From Comamonadaceae bacterium (lineage in GTDB: Bacteria > Pseudomonadota > Gammaproteobacteria > Burkholderiales > Burkholderiaceae_C), in contig CANBTQ010000004.1 of assembly GCA_947372425.1 (NCBI GenBank), positions 1 through 35,727 on the forward strand: a stretch of DNA of 35,727 nt, in the 5' to 3' direction. Positions within the stretch are counted from its first letter, which is position 1; every line of letters starts with the position of its first letter. Shown in pieces: positions 1 through 8,783 of the stretch. Under the pieces are notes generated by a model, which saw only the letters and a program-made list of their open reading frames with translations, was not told the origin of the DNA and ran no database searches. Position numbers and translations under genes: made by a program.

Positions 1-1683
1 CGCTTCTTCCACCGCCTGGGCGCGTCCCTGCTGGACCGCACCATCTGCGCTGCAGCCGGCACGGCCGCACTGGAATACACCCTGGGCGGCAAGCTGGGCA
101 TGAAGATCGAATTCTTTGCCGAGTCCGAGCTGATCATCATCTGGGGCAGCAATGCGATTGCCAGCAACCTGCACTTCTGGCGCCATGTGCAAACCGCCAA
201 GCGCCAGGGTGCGCGCATCATCTGCATAGACCCGCGCAAGACCGAGACCGCCGAGAAGTGCCACCAGCACATCGCCCCGCGCCCCGGCACCGATGCCGCA
301 CTGGCGCTGGCCCTGATGCACGAACTGATCCGCCATGACTGGCTGGACCACGACTACATCGCACAGCACACCGTCGGCTGGGACGCCTTGCGCGCACGCG
401 CCCTGCAGTGGACGCCGGCGCGCGCGGCCGAAGTCTGCGGCATCAGCGTGGCAGAAATTGAAAACCTGGCACGGGAATATGGCCAAGCCTGCAAGGCCGG
501 CAAGAATGCGGCCATACGCCTCAACTACGGCATGCAGCGCAGCCGCGGCGGTGGCAATGCGGTACGCGCCATTGCCTGCCTGCCCGCACTCACCGGCGCC
601 TGGCGCCGGCGTGCCGCCGGCCTGCTGATGTCCAACTCCGGTGTCCACCCGACCGACCGCGCCACGCTGCAGCGCCCCGATCTGCTGGCCGGACGCACAC
701 CGCGCACCATCAACATGAGCGCCATCGGCGAGGCCCTGCTGCACCCGGCCAGCCCGGACTTTGGCCCGCAGGTGGAGGCCGTCATCGTCTACAACAGCAA
801 CCCGGTGGCGGTGGCGCCCGACTCCGGCCAGGTGGTGCGGGGCTTTGCGCGCGAGGACCTGTTTACCGTGGTGCTGGAGCATTTCCAGACCGACACGGCC
901 GACTATGCCGACTACATCCTGCCGGCCACCACCCAGCTCGAGCACTGGGACATCCACACCACCTACGGCCACACCGACGTGCTGCTGAACCGCCCGGCCA
1001 TCGCGCCGGTGGGCCAGGCGCGCAGCAACAGCGCCGTGTTCCGCGAGCTGGCGGCACGCCTGGGTTTTGACGATCCCTGCTTTGCCGATGACGACCTGAC
1101 GATGGCGCGCCAGGCCTTTGGCAAGACACTCGACTTTGATGCACTGCTGGAACACGGCTTTGCCACCGTGGCACTGGCCGATGCACCCCTTGCGGCGGGC
1201 GGCTTTCCCACGCCGTCGGGCAAGTGCGAATTTTTCAGCCAGCGCCTGGCCGATGCGGGGCAGGACGGCCTGCCCGACTACCTGCCCAACTACGAGACCG
1301 CACGACCGGGCGAGCGCTACCCGCTGGCCATGATCTCGCCACCGGCGCGCAACTTTCTCAACAGCAGCTTCGTCAATGTCAAAAGCCTGCGCGACATCGA
1401 GGGCGAGCCGCTGCTGGAAATGCACGCCGACGACGCGGCCGCCCGCAACATCGTGTCCGGCGACACGGTGCGCATCTTCAATGACCGCGGCAGTTACCGC
1501 TGCACCGCACGCATCAACCAGCGCGCGCGACCCGGCGTGGTCAACGGCCTGGGCGTGTGGTGGCGCAAGCTGGGGCTGGACGGCCACAACGTCAACGAGC
1601 TGACGCACCAGCGCCTCACCGACATGGGCCGGGCCGCCACCTTTTATGACTGCGCGGTGCAGGTGGAGCGATACGCCGGATAA
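1..1683 (+). CDS. molybdopterin oxidoreductase, C-terminal part (5' end outside window)
   Basis: The reading frame is open from base 1: RFFHRLGASLLDRT... runs in frame into the ATG at 100, so that ATG is internal and the gene is cut by the window edge. About 560 residues are present. The family (Mo-bisMGD oxidoreductases of the DMSO reductase superfamily) usually has roughly 690 residues, so the missing part should hold the N-terminal Fe-S segment. Visible features are the central molybdopterin domain (IIIWGSNAIASNLHFWRHV, IDPRKTETAEKCHQHI, RLNYGMQRSRGGGNAVRA, ILPATTQLEHWD) and the C-terminal dinucleotide-binding barrel (PPARNFLNSSFVNV, HADDAAARNIVSGDTVRIFNDRG). It would transfer two electrons to or from an unknown substrate. 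The sequence does not show whether it is nitrate/formate-like or another subtype. No partner subunit is visible downstream; the next gene is unrelated. Confidence 0.9.
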   Translation, partial: RFFHRLGASLLDRTICAAAGTAALEYTLGGKLGMKIEFFAESELIIIWGSNAIASNLHFWRHVQTAKRQGARIICIDPRKTETAEKCHQHIAPRPGTDAALALALMHELIRHDWLDHDYIAQHTVGWDALRARALQWTPARAAEVCGISVAEIENLAREYGQACKAGKNAAIRLNYGMQRSRGGGNAVRAIACLPALTGAWRRRAAGLLMSNSGVHPTDRATLQRPDLLAGRTPRTINMSAIGEALLHPASPDFGPQVEAVIVYNSNPVAVAPDSGQVVRGFAREDLFTVVLEHFQTDTADYADYILPATTQLEHWDIHTTYGHTDVLLNRPAIAPVGQARSNSAVFRELAARLGFDDPCFADDDLTMARQAFGKTLDFDALLEHGFATVALADAPLAAGGFPTPSGKCEFFSQRLADAGQDGLPDYLPNYETARPGERYPLAMISPPARNFLNSSFVNVKSLRDIEGEPLLEMHADDAAARNIVSGDTVRIFNDRGSYRCTARINQRARPGVVNGLGVWWRKLGLDGHNVNELTHQRLTDMGRAATFYDCAVQVERYAG

Positions 1684-1729
1684 AACTCCGTTACTTTAAA
1701 TTAATACAAACACAAAGACTGCAAATTAG

Positions 1730-1756
1730 TTGATTCACGGATAGTTCTGCTAGCAT
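1730..1756 (+). promoter_or_regulatory. candidate sigma-70 promoter for the FecR/OmpA unit
   Basis: The 111-bp gap is clearly AT-richer than its surroundings. It contains TTGATT at 1730-1735 and TAGCAT at 1751-1756, preceded by TGC (extended -10 style). The spacing of 15 bp is short, so this is a weak match and only a candidate. A good Shine-Dalgarno (GGGAGAGAG) lies just before the ATG at 1795. Confidence 0.3.
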
Positions 1757-1794
1757 TCATCTTTTGCTTACCAGTCCGTTTTCGGGAGAGAGAC

Positions 1795-2244
1795 ATGCTG
1801 TTGCGATCCTTCGCATTGTGTTGGGGGCTGCTGGCGGGGCTGGCAGCATGGGCTGAAGAGCCGGCCATAGGCTATGTCAAAACCGTGTCCGGTGAGGCCA
1901 GCGTCAGCACCGGCAAAGAGACGGTGGCGGCCCGTGCCGGCACACCCGTGTTTACCGGCAGCCGGCTCAAGACCGGCCACCAGGGCAGCCTGGGCGTGAC
2001 CTTCAAGGACGACACCGTCATGTCCTTCGGCCCCGACACCGAACTGCAGGTGGACGACTACCTGTACGCCCCCAGCAAGGGCAAGCTCAAACTGGCCGCC
2101 ACCATGCTGCGGGGCAGCCTGAACTATGTGTCGGGCGTGATCGCCAAGTTGCAGCCCGATGCCGTCAGTGTGAGCACCCCGAGCGGCATCATCGGCGTGC
2201 GCGGTACCCAGTTTGTGGTGAAGGTGGAGGACCGGGCACCATGA
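1795..2244 (+). CDS. exported FecR-domain protein
   Basis: A 149-residue protein with an N-terminal signal peptide (LLRSFALCWGLLAGLAAWAEE, cleavage likely after AWA). The rest is one FecR domain: GYVKTVSGEASV, AGTPVFTGSRLKTG, SLGVTFKDDTVMSFGPDTEL and the closing TPSGIIGVRGTQFVV. In this short, non-TonB-linked subgroup the domain is thought to be a periplasmic beta-rich binding or scaffold module; the ligand is unknown. It lacks the cytoplasmic anti-sigma helix and membrane segment of true FecR, so it should not be an iron-citrate sigma regulator. Its stop overlaps the next start (ATGA), which indicates translational coupling to the OmpA-like lipoprotein. A CHASE2 cyclase lies just beyond on the other strand, an association that suggests a shared envelope-sensing role (inference). 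Confidence 0.85.
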   Translation: MLLRSFALCWGLLAGLAAWAEEPAIGYVKTVSGEASVSTGKETVAARAGTPVFTGSRLKTGHQGSLGVTFKDDTVMSFGPDTELQVDDYLYAPSKGKLKLAATMLRGSLNYVSGVIAKLQPDAVSVSTPSGIIGVRGTQFVVKVEDRAP

Positions 2245-2837
2245 GCCCGCTGCGTACCACCCCCCTGCTGCTGGCCCTGCTGGCGGGCTGCGCCGGCGCA
2301 CCGGCGCCCGGCCGCTCGTACATCACGCTGCTGGAAAGCCCGGACGGCACGGTGGGCCGGGTGCTGGTCCAGGGCGCCCGTGGCGCGCAACAGATCACGC
2401 AGGCCCGTTACGCCGCCCCGCTCGATGGCTCGGCCGCCGCCGCGCCGGTGGACGAAGCGCAGTTCCAGCGCGACTTCTCCCAGGCCATGGCAGCACGCCC
2501 GCCCCTCCCCGAACACTTTGTCCTGTACTTCGAAACCGGCGGCACCCGGCTCACGCCGGAGTCGCTGGCGCTGCTGCCCGACATCCTGGCCAGCGCCGCA
2601 GGCCGCACCACGGTAGACCTGTCCGTCATCGGGCACTCCGACACCGTGGGCACGCCCGAGGTCAATGCCGCCATTTCCCTCCAGCGGGCCCAATCCATTG
2701 CCGCGCTGTTGCAGAGCCGGGGCCTGAAGGTGGATGCACTCACGGTGGAGTCGCACGGCTCGGGCAACCTGCTGGTGCCCACCCCCGACCAGACCGCCGA
2801 GCCGCGCAACCGGCGGGTGGAAATTTCAATACGGTAG
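2241..2837 (+). CDS. OmpA-family lipoprotein
   Basis: A 198-residue protein whose N-terminus (LLLALLAGCAG) carries a lipobox, so it should be lipidated on Cys17 or so and anchored in a membrane facing the periplasm. Residues from about 90 to the end form an OmpA C-terminal domain (FVLYFETGGTRLTPESLALL, VIGHSDTVGTPEVNAAIS, LQRAQSIAALL, and the closing EPRNRRVEISI). This fold binds the diaminopimelate of peptidoglycan non-covalently. The N-terminal part (residues 20-85) is not recognised. The start overlaps the FecR-domain gene by four bases, so the two proteins are probably made together and may interact. The stop codon lies inside a hairpin shared with the converging cyclase gene. Confidence 0.85.
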   Translation: MSPLRTTPLLLALLAGCAGAPAPGRSYITLLESPDGTVGRVLVQGARGAQQITQARYAAPLDGSAAAAPVDEAQFQRDFSQAMAARPPLPEHFVLYFETGGTRLTPESLALLPDILASAAGRTTVDLSVIGHSDTVGTPEVNAAISLQRAQSIAALLQSRGLKVDALTVESHGSGNLLVPTPDQTAEPRNRRVEISIR

Positions 2838-2860
2838 CCCGCGCGCACTGCGCCCGCTAC
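2834..2860. terminator. candidate bidirectional terminator hairpin
   Basis: GTAGC...GCTAC forms the outer stem; after two mismatches an inner GCGC/GCGC-type stem closes the loop. The left arm contains the TAG stop of the OmpA-like gene and the right arm the stop of the minus-strand cyclase gene, so the two converging genes are separated only by this hairpin. There is no T tract, so intrinsic termination is uncertain. Confidence 0.35.
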
Positions 2861-4998
2861 TTCTCGCCCATCACCAGCCGGTCGCCGGATTCGCCCTGTG
2901 CCAGGCGGCGCAGGTGCAGTTGCACCAGCGGGTCCTGCGGCCAGTCGTGCGCCAGCCGGGTGAACCAGGCCAGCACCCCGGGGTCCTGTTGCTGTAGTGC
3001 GGCAAAGGCGGCCCGGTAGTCGGGCAGGGGCGCGCGGGCCAGGCCGTCGGCGCTTACCGGCTCGTAGACCATCAGATCGTGGCTCTTGCCCAGCAGCAGC
3101 AAACGCCCCACCGGGCGCACCGGCAGGGACGGCTCCGCGCCCAGCATGTCCTGCGAAATACAGATGCGCGTGCCCAGTTGCTTGTTCACACGCTCCAGCC
3201 GTGCCGCCGTGTTCACCGCGTCGCCCAGGGCACGGTAGTCAAACAGGGTGCTGCCGCCGAAGTTGCCCACAATCACCTCGCCACAATGCACGCCGATGCG
3301 GGTCTGCCCGAAGGCAATGCCCTGTTGCTGCAGGCGGCGCGCATAGTCGCTGGCAAAGGCGTCCATCTCCAGCGCGCAGGCCAGTGCCCGGGCCCGGTGG
3401 TCGGTCTGCTCCAGCGGGGCCGAAAACATGATGGCCACAGCGTCGCCCACGATGCGGTCCAGCGTGCCCTCCAGGCGAAAGGCAATGGCCACCATCTGGT
3501 CCAGGTAGGCATTGAGCAGGCTGACCGCCTGCGCCGGGTCCAGCCCCTCCACCAGGCCGGTAAAACCGGTGAGGTCGGTGAAGACAAAGCTGCACACCTG
3601 GCGCCGCCCGCCCAGGGCCATGTCCTGCGGATGGGCCACCAGATGCGCCACCCGGTTGGGGGACACATAGCGCGCAAAGGCCTGGCGTATCCAACGCTGC
3701 TGCTGCTCCGTGCGCCGGTGGTGCCACAGGCTGCAGACCAGGTAGGCCAGCAACAGGCCCAAGGCCGGTGTGCAGGCATCCAGCAGCAGGCCCTGGGCCA
3801 CAAAGGCCCACCAGGCGCCACCCAGCACGGCGCCCAGCAGCGCCAGACAGGCGGCAGCAGCACGCAAGGCCCGCGTACGCAGGGCCAGCAGGCCGGCCAG
3901 TGCCGCCGCCAGCAACAAAACCAGCGCCTCCAGACCGCGGGCCCAGGACGGGCGCTGCAAAAAGTTTTCGCCCAGCGCCTGCTCCAGCGCCTGGGCATGC
4001 ACTTCCACGCCGGGCAGCATGCCCATGGGGCTGAAGCGCAGGTCCATCAGGCCTTGGGCCGAACTGCCCACCAGCACCAGCTGCCCGGCCAGTTGCTCCG
4101 TCGGCACCTGCCCGGCCAATACCTTCCAGGCCGGTATGACGCGCGCCGCCACCGGCGCGCTGTAATGCAGCCACATCTCGCCCTGCGGCGTGGTGGGCAG
4201 GGTCAGCCGGCCGATCCGGATTTCGGACAGGCCGCTGTTGGGGCCGGCGCTCTTGAGCACCACATTGCCGGCCCCCTGGGCGACCCGCAGGGCCTCGCCC
4301 ACCAGTGTGGCCACCGGCGCATCGCCGAGCTGCAACACCAGCGGCACGCGGCGCACCACGCCATCGCCATCCGGCACAAAGTTGAGTGCGCCGTTGCCAC
4401 GCGCAGACTGCTCAAAAGCCGGCAGCGCCGTCACGGCGTCGTCAAAGTGCAGCAGCCAGTCGGGCTGGGCCTGGCCGGACACGATGAAGTGCGCCTTTGG
4501 CAGCGGCATCCGGGCCGCCACGGCGCTGCCGCCGGCAGGCCGGCCGCGCAGGGAGAAGCCCAGCACCGCGTCGCTGCGCGCCAGGCTGCGTGCAAACACC
4601 GCGTCATGGTCCGGCAGGGCGACGACGGCCGCGCGCTGGCTGCCCTGCAGTTGCCACAGCTCGGCCACTGCGCGGGGGGCGGTGCGGTCGGGTTCGGGGA
4701 ACATCACATCCAGGGCCACCACGGCGGCACCGGCCGCGGTCAGCCGGTCCAGCAGTGCGGCCATGCGGGTGCGCGGCCAGGGCCACTGGCCCAGACGCGC
4801 CAGGCTGTCTTCGTCCAGGTCGACGATGCGCACCGGCAGCGGCTGGTAGATGCGCGGATGCCAGCGCTGGAACTGGTCAAACTGGAAGTTGCGCAGCGTC
4901 TGCGCGCCGCGGCCGTCCACCAGCAACAGGCCCAGTGCCGCCAGCACCGCCAGAAGCGGGAGCAGCAGGACCCAACGCGTGCCGGTCTTCGGTTCCAT
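2857..4998 (-). CDS. CHASE2-domain class III adenylate/guanylate cyclase
   Basis: A 713-residue membrane protein. A transmembrane helix (VLLLPLLAVLAALGLLL) is followed by an extracytoplasmic CHASE2 sensor (about 35-340: VRIVDLDEDSLARLGQWPWPR, ALDVMFPEPD, LNFVPDGDGVVRRVPL, VLVGSSAQGLMDLR). Then come three membrane helices (about 352-427), a linker (RQAFARYVSPNRVAHL) and a cyclase catalytic domain (about 465-640). Both metal-binding aspartates are present (FVFTDLTGFTG and IVGDAVAIMF), as are the transition-state Asn/Arg in GDAVNTAARLE. The purine-selecting lysine is replaced by Arg (GTLDRIVGDA), and the partner position in FDYRALGD is also Arg, so nucleotide specificity is unclear. It should convert ATP (or GTP) to the cyclic nucleotide when CHASE2 senses an envelope signal. 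It converges on the FecR/OmpA pair. Confidence 0.9.
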   Translation of the reverse strand: MEPKTGTRWVLLLPLLAVLAALGLLLVDGRGAQTLRNFQFDQFQRWHPRIYQPLPVRIVDLDEDSLARLGQWPWPRTRMAALLDRLTAAGAAVVALDVMFPEPDRTAPRAVAELWQLQGSQRAAVVALPDHDAVFARSLARSDAVLGFSLRGRPAGGSAVAARMPLPKAHFIVSGQAQPDWLLHFDDAVTALPAFEQSARGNGALNFVPDGDGVVRRVPLVLQLGDAPVATLVGEALRVAQGAGNVVLKSAGPNSGLSEIRIGRLTLPTTPQGEMWLHYSAPVAARVIPAWKVLAGQVPTEQLAGQLVLVGSSAQGLMDLRFSPMGMLPGVEVHAQALEQALGENFLQRPSWARGLEALVLLLAAALAGLLALRTRALRAAAACLALLGAVLGGAWWAFVAQGLLLDACTPALGLLLAYLVCSLWHHRRTEQQQRWIRQAFARYVSPNRVAHLVAHPQDMALGGRRQVCSFVFTDLTGFTGLVEGLDPAQAVSLLNAYLDQMVAIAFRLEGTLDRIVGDAVAIMFSAPLEQTDHRARALACALEMDAFASDYARRLQQQGIAFGQTRIGVHCGEVIVGNFGGSTLFDYRALGDAVNTAARLERVNKQLGTRICISQDMLGAEPSLPVRPVGRLLLLGKSHDLMVYEPVSADGLARAPLPDYRAAFAALQQQDPGVLAWFTRLAHDWPQDPLVQLHLRRLAQGESGDRLVMGEK

Positions 4999-5180
4999 CT
5001 ACAGCCTTTCAAAGACGGGATGCCTTTGCTGGCTGCATACGATACCATCAGCAAAGTAGCTTCATTCAAACATACCAAGGGGGTGGGATCGTCATGGCGA
5101 TCGCGACTATCACAGGCTTTGTGCGGACCGGGCGCAGCCGCTGCCGGGCCGGCCACGCCCTGCACTGAAGCGGTCCGCCT
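4999..5180. other. divergent intergenic region with in-frame upstream mini-ORF
   Basis: This 182-bp region separates the cyclase (minus) from the hybrid kinase (plus) and must hold both promoters; no convincing -10/-35 pair stands out. On the plus strand an ATG at 5094, preceded by a purine-rich AAGGGGGTGGGA, opens a 24-codon ORF (MAIATITGFVRTGRS...) that ends in TGA at 5166-5168. It lies in the same frame as the kinase, only 12 bases before its first possible start. It could be a chance ORF, an upstream leader ORF or a decayed N-terminal extension. Confidence 0.3.
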
Positions 5181-8100
5181 GTGCTGCAGCCGACCAGTCC
5201 CATGGCCACCCCGACCCAACGCAAACGCCCCATCACGCGGATCCTGCCGCTGGCCCTGATGTGGCTGGGTATTGCCCTGTGCGGCTACCTGGGAGACACC
5301 CTGGAGAAGCGGGCGCAGCTGGCCTGGAAGGAAGCCGCCGAGCGTGAAACCGCGCTGCAGACCGCCACCCTGCAAGGCTGGATGGACAGCAGCCTGACCA
5401 CCCTGTCCGGCCTGGCCCTGCTGGTGGACAACACCCCCAACCTGGACGCCGACACCTTTCACAGCGCCTCGGACGGGGTGCTGGGACACGCCAAGGCCGA
5501 CCTGATTCCGGAGAAAGCGCTGCTGCTGGACCAGCACGGCCGCTGGGTGACCCGCTACCACGCGGGCGACCCCGGGCAGCCGCGGCTGCTGCCCGCAACG
5601 GGCAGCCCGGCACAGGGCCTGCTGGAACACAGCCTGGGGCTGGCGCGTGAAACCCACAACGCGTGGTTCATGTCCGCACCTTTTGCCGACACCGGCCAGC
5701 GCAAGCATGTCTACCTCGCACTGGTTCCGCACAACCAGCCCGACAAGGCCCTCGTGGCGGTGCTGGACCTGCAAAAGGCAGTGGATAGCTTGCTGGGTGC
5801 AGACAACCTGGCCGGCATCGACCTGGACCTCGAACTCGAACCCGCCGGCGAAGGCGCCAGCAGCGCGCGGCAGGCAGCAGTGTCCAGCAGCACGGTGGTG
5901 TTCGAGCGCAAGACCTGGCTGTTTATTGCCCACACCAAATTCAATTTGCGCTGGCTGGTCGCCAAGCCGTTTGCCGGCGGCGTGGACAAGACGCTCAGCC
6001 GCGCGGTCTGGATCGTGGGCTCGCTGACCAGCCTGCTGCTGGCACTCTACCTGGCCAACCTGCTGACCAAGAACGAACGCATCCAGCAGAAGGTGGACGC
6101 GGCCACCGAAGACCTGCGCCGCAACATGCAGGCGATGGCTGCCAGCGAAGCCCGCCTGCGCCACATTCTGGACAGCAGCCCGCTGGGCATTGCCGTGTCG
6201 GTGGAGGGTGTGGCCCGCATGGCCAACCCGGCCATGAAGACCATGCTGAACGTGGCGGTGGGCGACTTCATCCCCAAACTCTATGTCGATCCCGCCGTGC
6301 GCGACAGCATCCAGCAACGCCTGCAGACCGAGGGCAGCGTACACAGCCTGGAGCTGCAGATGTTCAACCCCGCGGGCGAGGTGCGCGACTTTCTCAGCAC
6401 CTTCATGCAGACCGACCATGCCGGCGAGCAGGCCGTACTGGGCTGGCTGCTCGACATCACCGACATGAAGGCAGCCGAACAGCTGGCGCGCGCGGCCCGG
6501 GACGCGGCCGAAGAGGCCACCCGGGCCAAGTCCGACTTTCTGGCCAATATGAGCCACGAAATCCGCACCCCGATGAACGCCATCATCGGCCTGTCGGGCC
6601 TGGCGCTCAAGAACGACATGCCGCCGCGCATCCAGGACTACCTGCGCAAGATCCGCCAGAGCGGCGAGCACCTGCTGGGCATCATCAACGACATCCTGGA
6701 CTTCTCCAAGGTCGAGTCCGGCAAGCTGGAGATCGAGGCCATTGCCTTTGACCTGGACGCCGTGATCGACAACGTGGTGAACCTGATGTCCAAGAGCGTG
6801 GAGGACAAGGACCTGGAGCTGCTGTGCAGTGTGGCCGCGGCCGTGCCCAAGACCCTGATCGGCGACCCGCTGCGCATCGGCCAGGTCCTGATCAACTACA
6901 CCAACAACGCCGTCAAGTTCACCAAGCAGGGCGAGGTGCAGCTCTCCATCAACGTGCTGGAGCGCAGCGACACCGATATCCTGCTGTACTTCGCGGTGAC
7001 CGACAGCGGCATCGGCCTGAGCGCGGAGCAGATCGGGCGCCTGTTCGGCAGCTTTGTGCAGGCCGACACCTCCACCACCCGCAACTACGGCGGCACCGGC
7101 CTGGGCCTGGCCGTGAGCAAGCGCCTGGCCGAGGCCATGGGCGGCGAGGTGGGCGTGGAAAGTGTGCTGGGCCAGGGCTCCACCTTCTGGTTCACCGCCC
7201 GCCTGGGCCTGGCGCCGCAGGAGCGCACCGCCCAGCTGCCGCGCATCGACCTGCAGGGCAGCCCGGTGCTGGTGGTGGACGACAACGAGACCTCGGCCCT
7301 GATCCTGTCCGAGATGCTCGCCAACATGGGCTTCCCGGTTCACCACGCCAGCTCCGGCCAGGCCGCACTGACCCTGCTGGAGCAGGCCGACCAGAGCGAC
7401 GCCCCCTATGCGTTTGTCATGATGGACTGGCTGATGCCAGGCATGGACGGACTGGAAACCGTGCGCGCCCTGCAGGCCCTGCCGCTGCGCACCATGCCCG
7501 CGGTGCTGATGGTCACGGCGCACCGCCGCCAGGACCTGATCAAGGCGGCCGAGCGGCTGGGCATCGAGCATGTGCTGGCCAAGCCCTTGAGCCATTCCCT
7601 GCTGTTCAACACCATGATGCAGATGCTGGGCCAGTCCGCAGACCCCGACCTGCCGCAGGCCTACCGCAGCCAACCCACCTCACTGGAAACCGCGCTGCAA
7701 GCCCTGGGTGGGGCCCGCATCCTGCTGGTGGAAGACAACGAGATCAACCAGCAGGTGGCCTGCGAAATCCTGCGCGACGCCGGCTTTGTGGTGGATGTGG
7801 CCGAGAACGGCCAGATTGCGGTGCAGAGCGTGGAGGCCCGTGCGGCCGAAGGCCAAGCCTACGACCTGGTGCTGATGGACATGCAAATGCCAGTCATGGA
7901 CGGCGTGACCGCCGCGCGCCTGATCCGCGAGAACCATGGCGCAGACCGCCTGCCGATTGTGGCCATGACGGCCAATGCCATGCAGGCGGACCGCGACCGC
8001 TGCCGCGATGCCGGCATGAACGGCTTTGTGCCCAAGCCCATCAACCAGGACGAACTGTGGCGCGCCCTGCTGGCCAACATCACACCGCGCGCGGGACTGG

Positions 8101-8759
8101 GGCCGGTGCTGCGACCCGTGAGCGACACCCCTGCCGAAACCGACGACCTGTTGCATGCCTTGCGCGGCATCCCCGGGCTGGACCCGGACCAGGGCCTGTT
8201 GCGCACTGGCGGCAACCCGGCCTTTTACGCCTCGCTGCTGAAGAAGTTTGTTGCCTCCCAGGAAGACGCGATGCAGCGCGTGCAGCTGGCCTTGCAGGCC
8301 GCCGACCCGCCCACGGCAGAGCGGCACGCCCACACCCTCAAGGGCGTGGCCGCCAGCCTGGGCGCCCCTGTGCTGCAGCAGGAGGCCGGCGAACTCGAGA
8401 ACAGGCTGCGTCGCCATGCCAGTGCGGCGGACCTGCAGGCGGCCATTGACCGCACCACGCTGCAGCTCGACAGCCTGATGCAGGCCCTGCGGGAGGCGCC
8501 CGGTCTGCTCAACCACCCGGTGGCCCGGGCCAACCAGCTGAGCGAGGCCGACCGCATCGCAACCCGCAACATTGCCACCCGGATCAAGCGCCTGTTGCAG
8601 CTCGACGACGCGCAGGCCGTGGCCCTGTGGGAAAGCCATGCCCCGCAGCTGCGGGCCCTGTATGCCGATGCATCCCGCATCGAAGAAGCCATTGGCGCCT
8701 TTGAGTTTGAAACCGCCCACACCCTGCTCGAAGCCAGCGCAGAACACGCCACGGCATGA
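5181..8759 (+). CDS. hybrid sensor histidine kinase with two receivers and HPt domain
   Basis: About 1192 residues. TM1 ([17 protein letters not shown]) and TM2 (near 275-297, [21 protein letters not shown]) flank a periplasmic sensor region. A PAS-like segment follows (about 317-433), then HisKA with phospho-His near 459 ([16 protein letters not shown]) and HATPase with N, G1 and G2 boxes ([28 protein letters not shown]). REC1 ([12 protein letters not shown], Asp near 748 in [11 protein letters not shown]), REC2 ([13 protein letters not shown], Asp near 900 in [11 protein letters not shown]) and an HPt domain (His near 1050, [13 protein letters not shown]) complete it. All key phosphorelay residues are intact, as in BarA/EvgS-type kinases. 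No response regulator with an output domain is adjacent. The start is uncertain: GTG at 5181 or ATG at 5202; neither has a good Shine-Dalgarno, and an in-frame stop lies just upstream. Confidence 0.92.
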   Translation: MLQPTSPMATPTQRKRPITRILPLALMWLGIALCGYLGDTLEKRAQLAWKEAAERETALQTATLQGWMDSSLTTLSGLALLVDNTPNLDADTFHSASDGVLGHAKADLIPEKALLLDQHGRWVTRYHAGDPGQPRLLPATGSPAQGLLEHSLGLARETHNAWFMSAPFADTGQRKHVYLALVPHNQPDKALVAVLDLQKAVDSLLGADNLAGIDLDLELEPAGEGASSARQAAVSSSTVVFERKTWLFIAHTKFNLRWLVAKPFAGGVDKTLSRAVWIVGSLTSLLLALYLANLLTKNERIQQKVDAATEDLRRNMQAMAASEARLRHILDSSPLGIAVSVEGVARMANPAMKTMLNVAVGDFIPKLYVDPAVRDSIQQRLQTEGSVHSLELQMFNPAGEVRDFLSTFMQTDHAGEQAVLGWLLDITDMKAAEQLARAARDAAEEATRAKSDFLANMSHEIRTPMNAIIGLSGLALKNDMPPRIQDYLRKIRQSGEHLLGIINDILDFSKVESGKLEIEAIAFDLDAVIDNVVNLMSKSVEDKDLELLCSVAAAVPKTLIGDPLRIGQVLINYTNNAVKFTKQGEVQLSINVLERSDTDILLYFAVTDSGIGLSAEQIGRLFGSFVQADTSTTRNYGGTGLGLAVSKRLAEAMGGEVGVESVLGQGSTFWFTARLGLAPQERTAQLPRIDLQGSPVLVVDDNETSALILSEMLANMGFPVHHASSGQAALTLLEQADQSDAPYAFVMMDWLMPGMDGLETVRALQALPLRTMPAVLMVTAHRRQDLIKAAERLGIEHVLAKPLSHSLLFNTMMQMLGQSADPDLPQAYRSQPTSLETALQALGGARILLVEDNEINQQVACEILRDAGFVVDVAENGQIAVQSVEARAAEGQAYDLVLMDMQMPVMDGVTAARLIRENHGADRLPIVAMTANAMQADRDRCRDAGMNGFVPKPINQDELWRALLANITPRAGLGPVLRPVSDTPAETDDLLHALRGIPGLDPDQGLLRTGGNPAFYASLLKKFVASQEDAMQRVQLALQAADPPTAERHAHTLKGVAASLGAPVLQQEAGELENRLRRHASAADLQAAIDRTTLQLDSLMQALREAPGLLNHPVARANQLSEADRIATRNIATRIKRLLQLDDAQAVALWESHAPQLRALYADASRIEEAIGAFEFETAHTLLEASAEHATA

Positions 8760-8783
8760 TGCATCCGGCAGGACGCATGCCGC

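Noticed and set aside
3079-5259. 726-codon plus-strand ORF
   Set aside because: Antisense to the CHASE2 cyclase, whose domains are unmistakable; His/Gln/Arg-rich shadow.
4740-7673. 977-codon minus-strand ORF
   Set aside because: It runs antisense through the cyclase start and the hybrid kinase; low-complexity Gly/Gln/Ala/His composition typical of a high-GC shadow frame.
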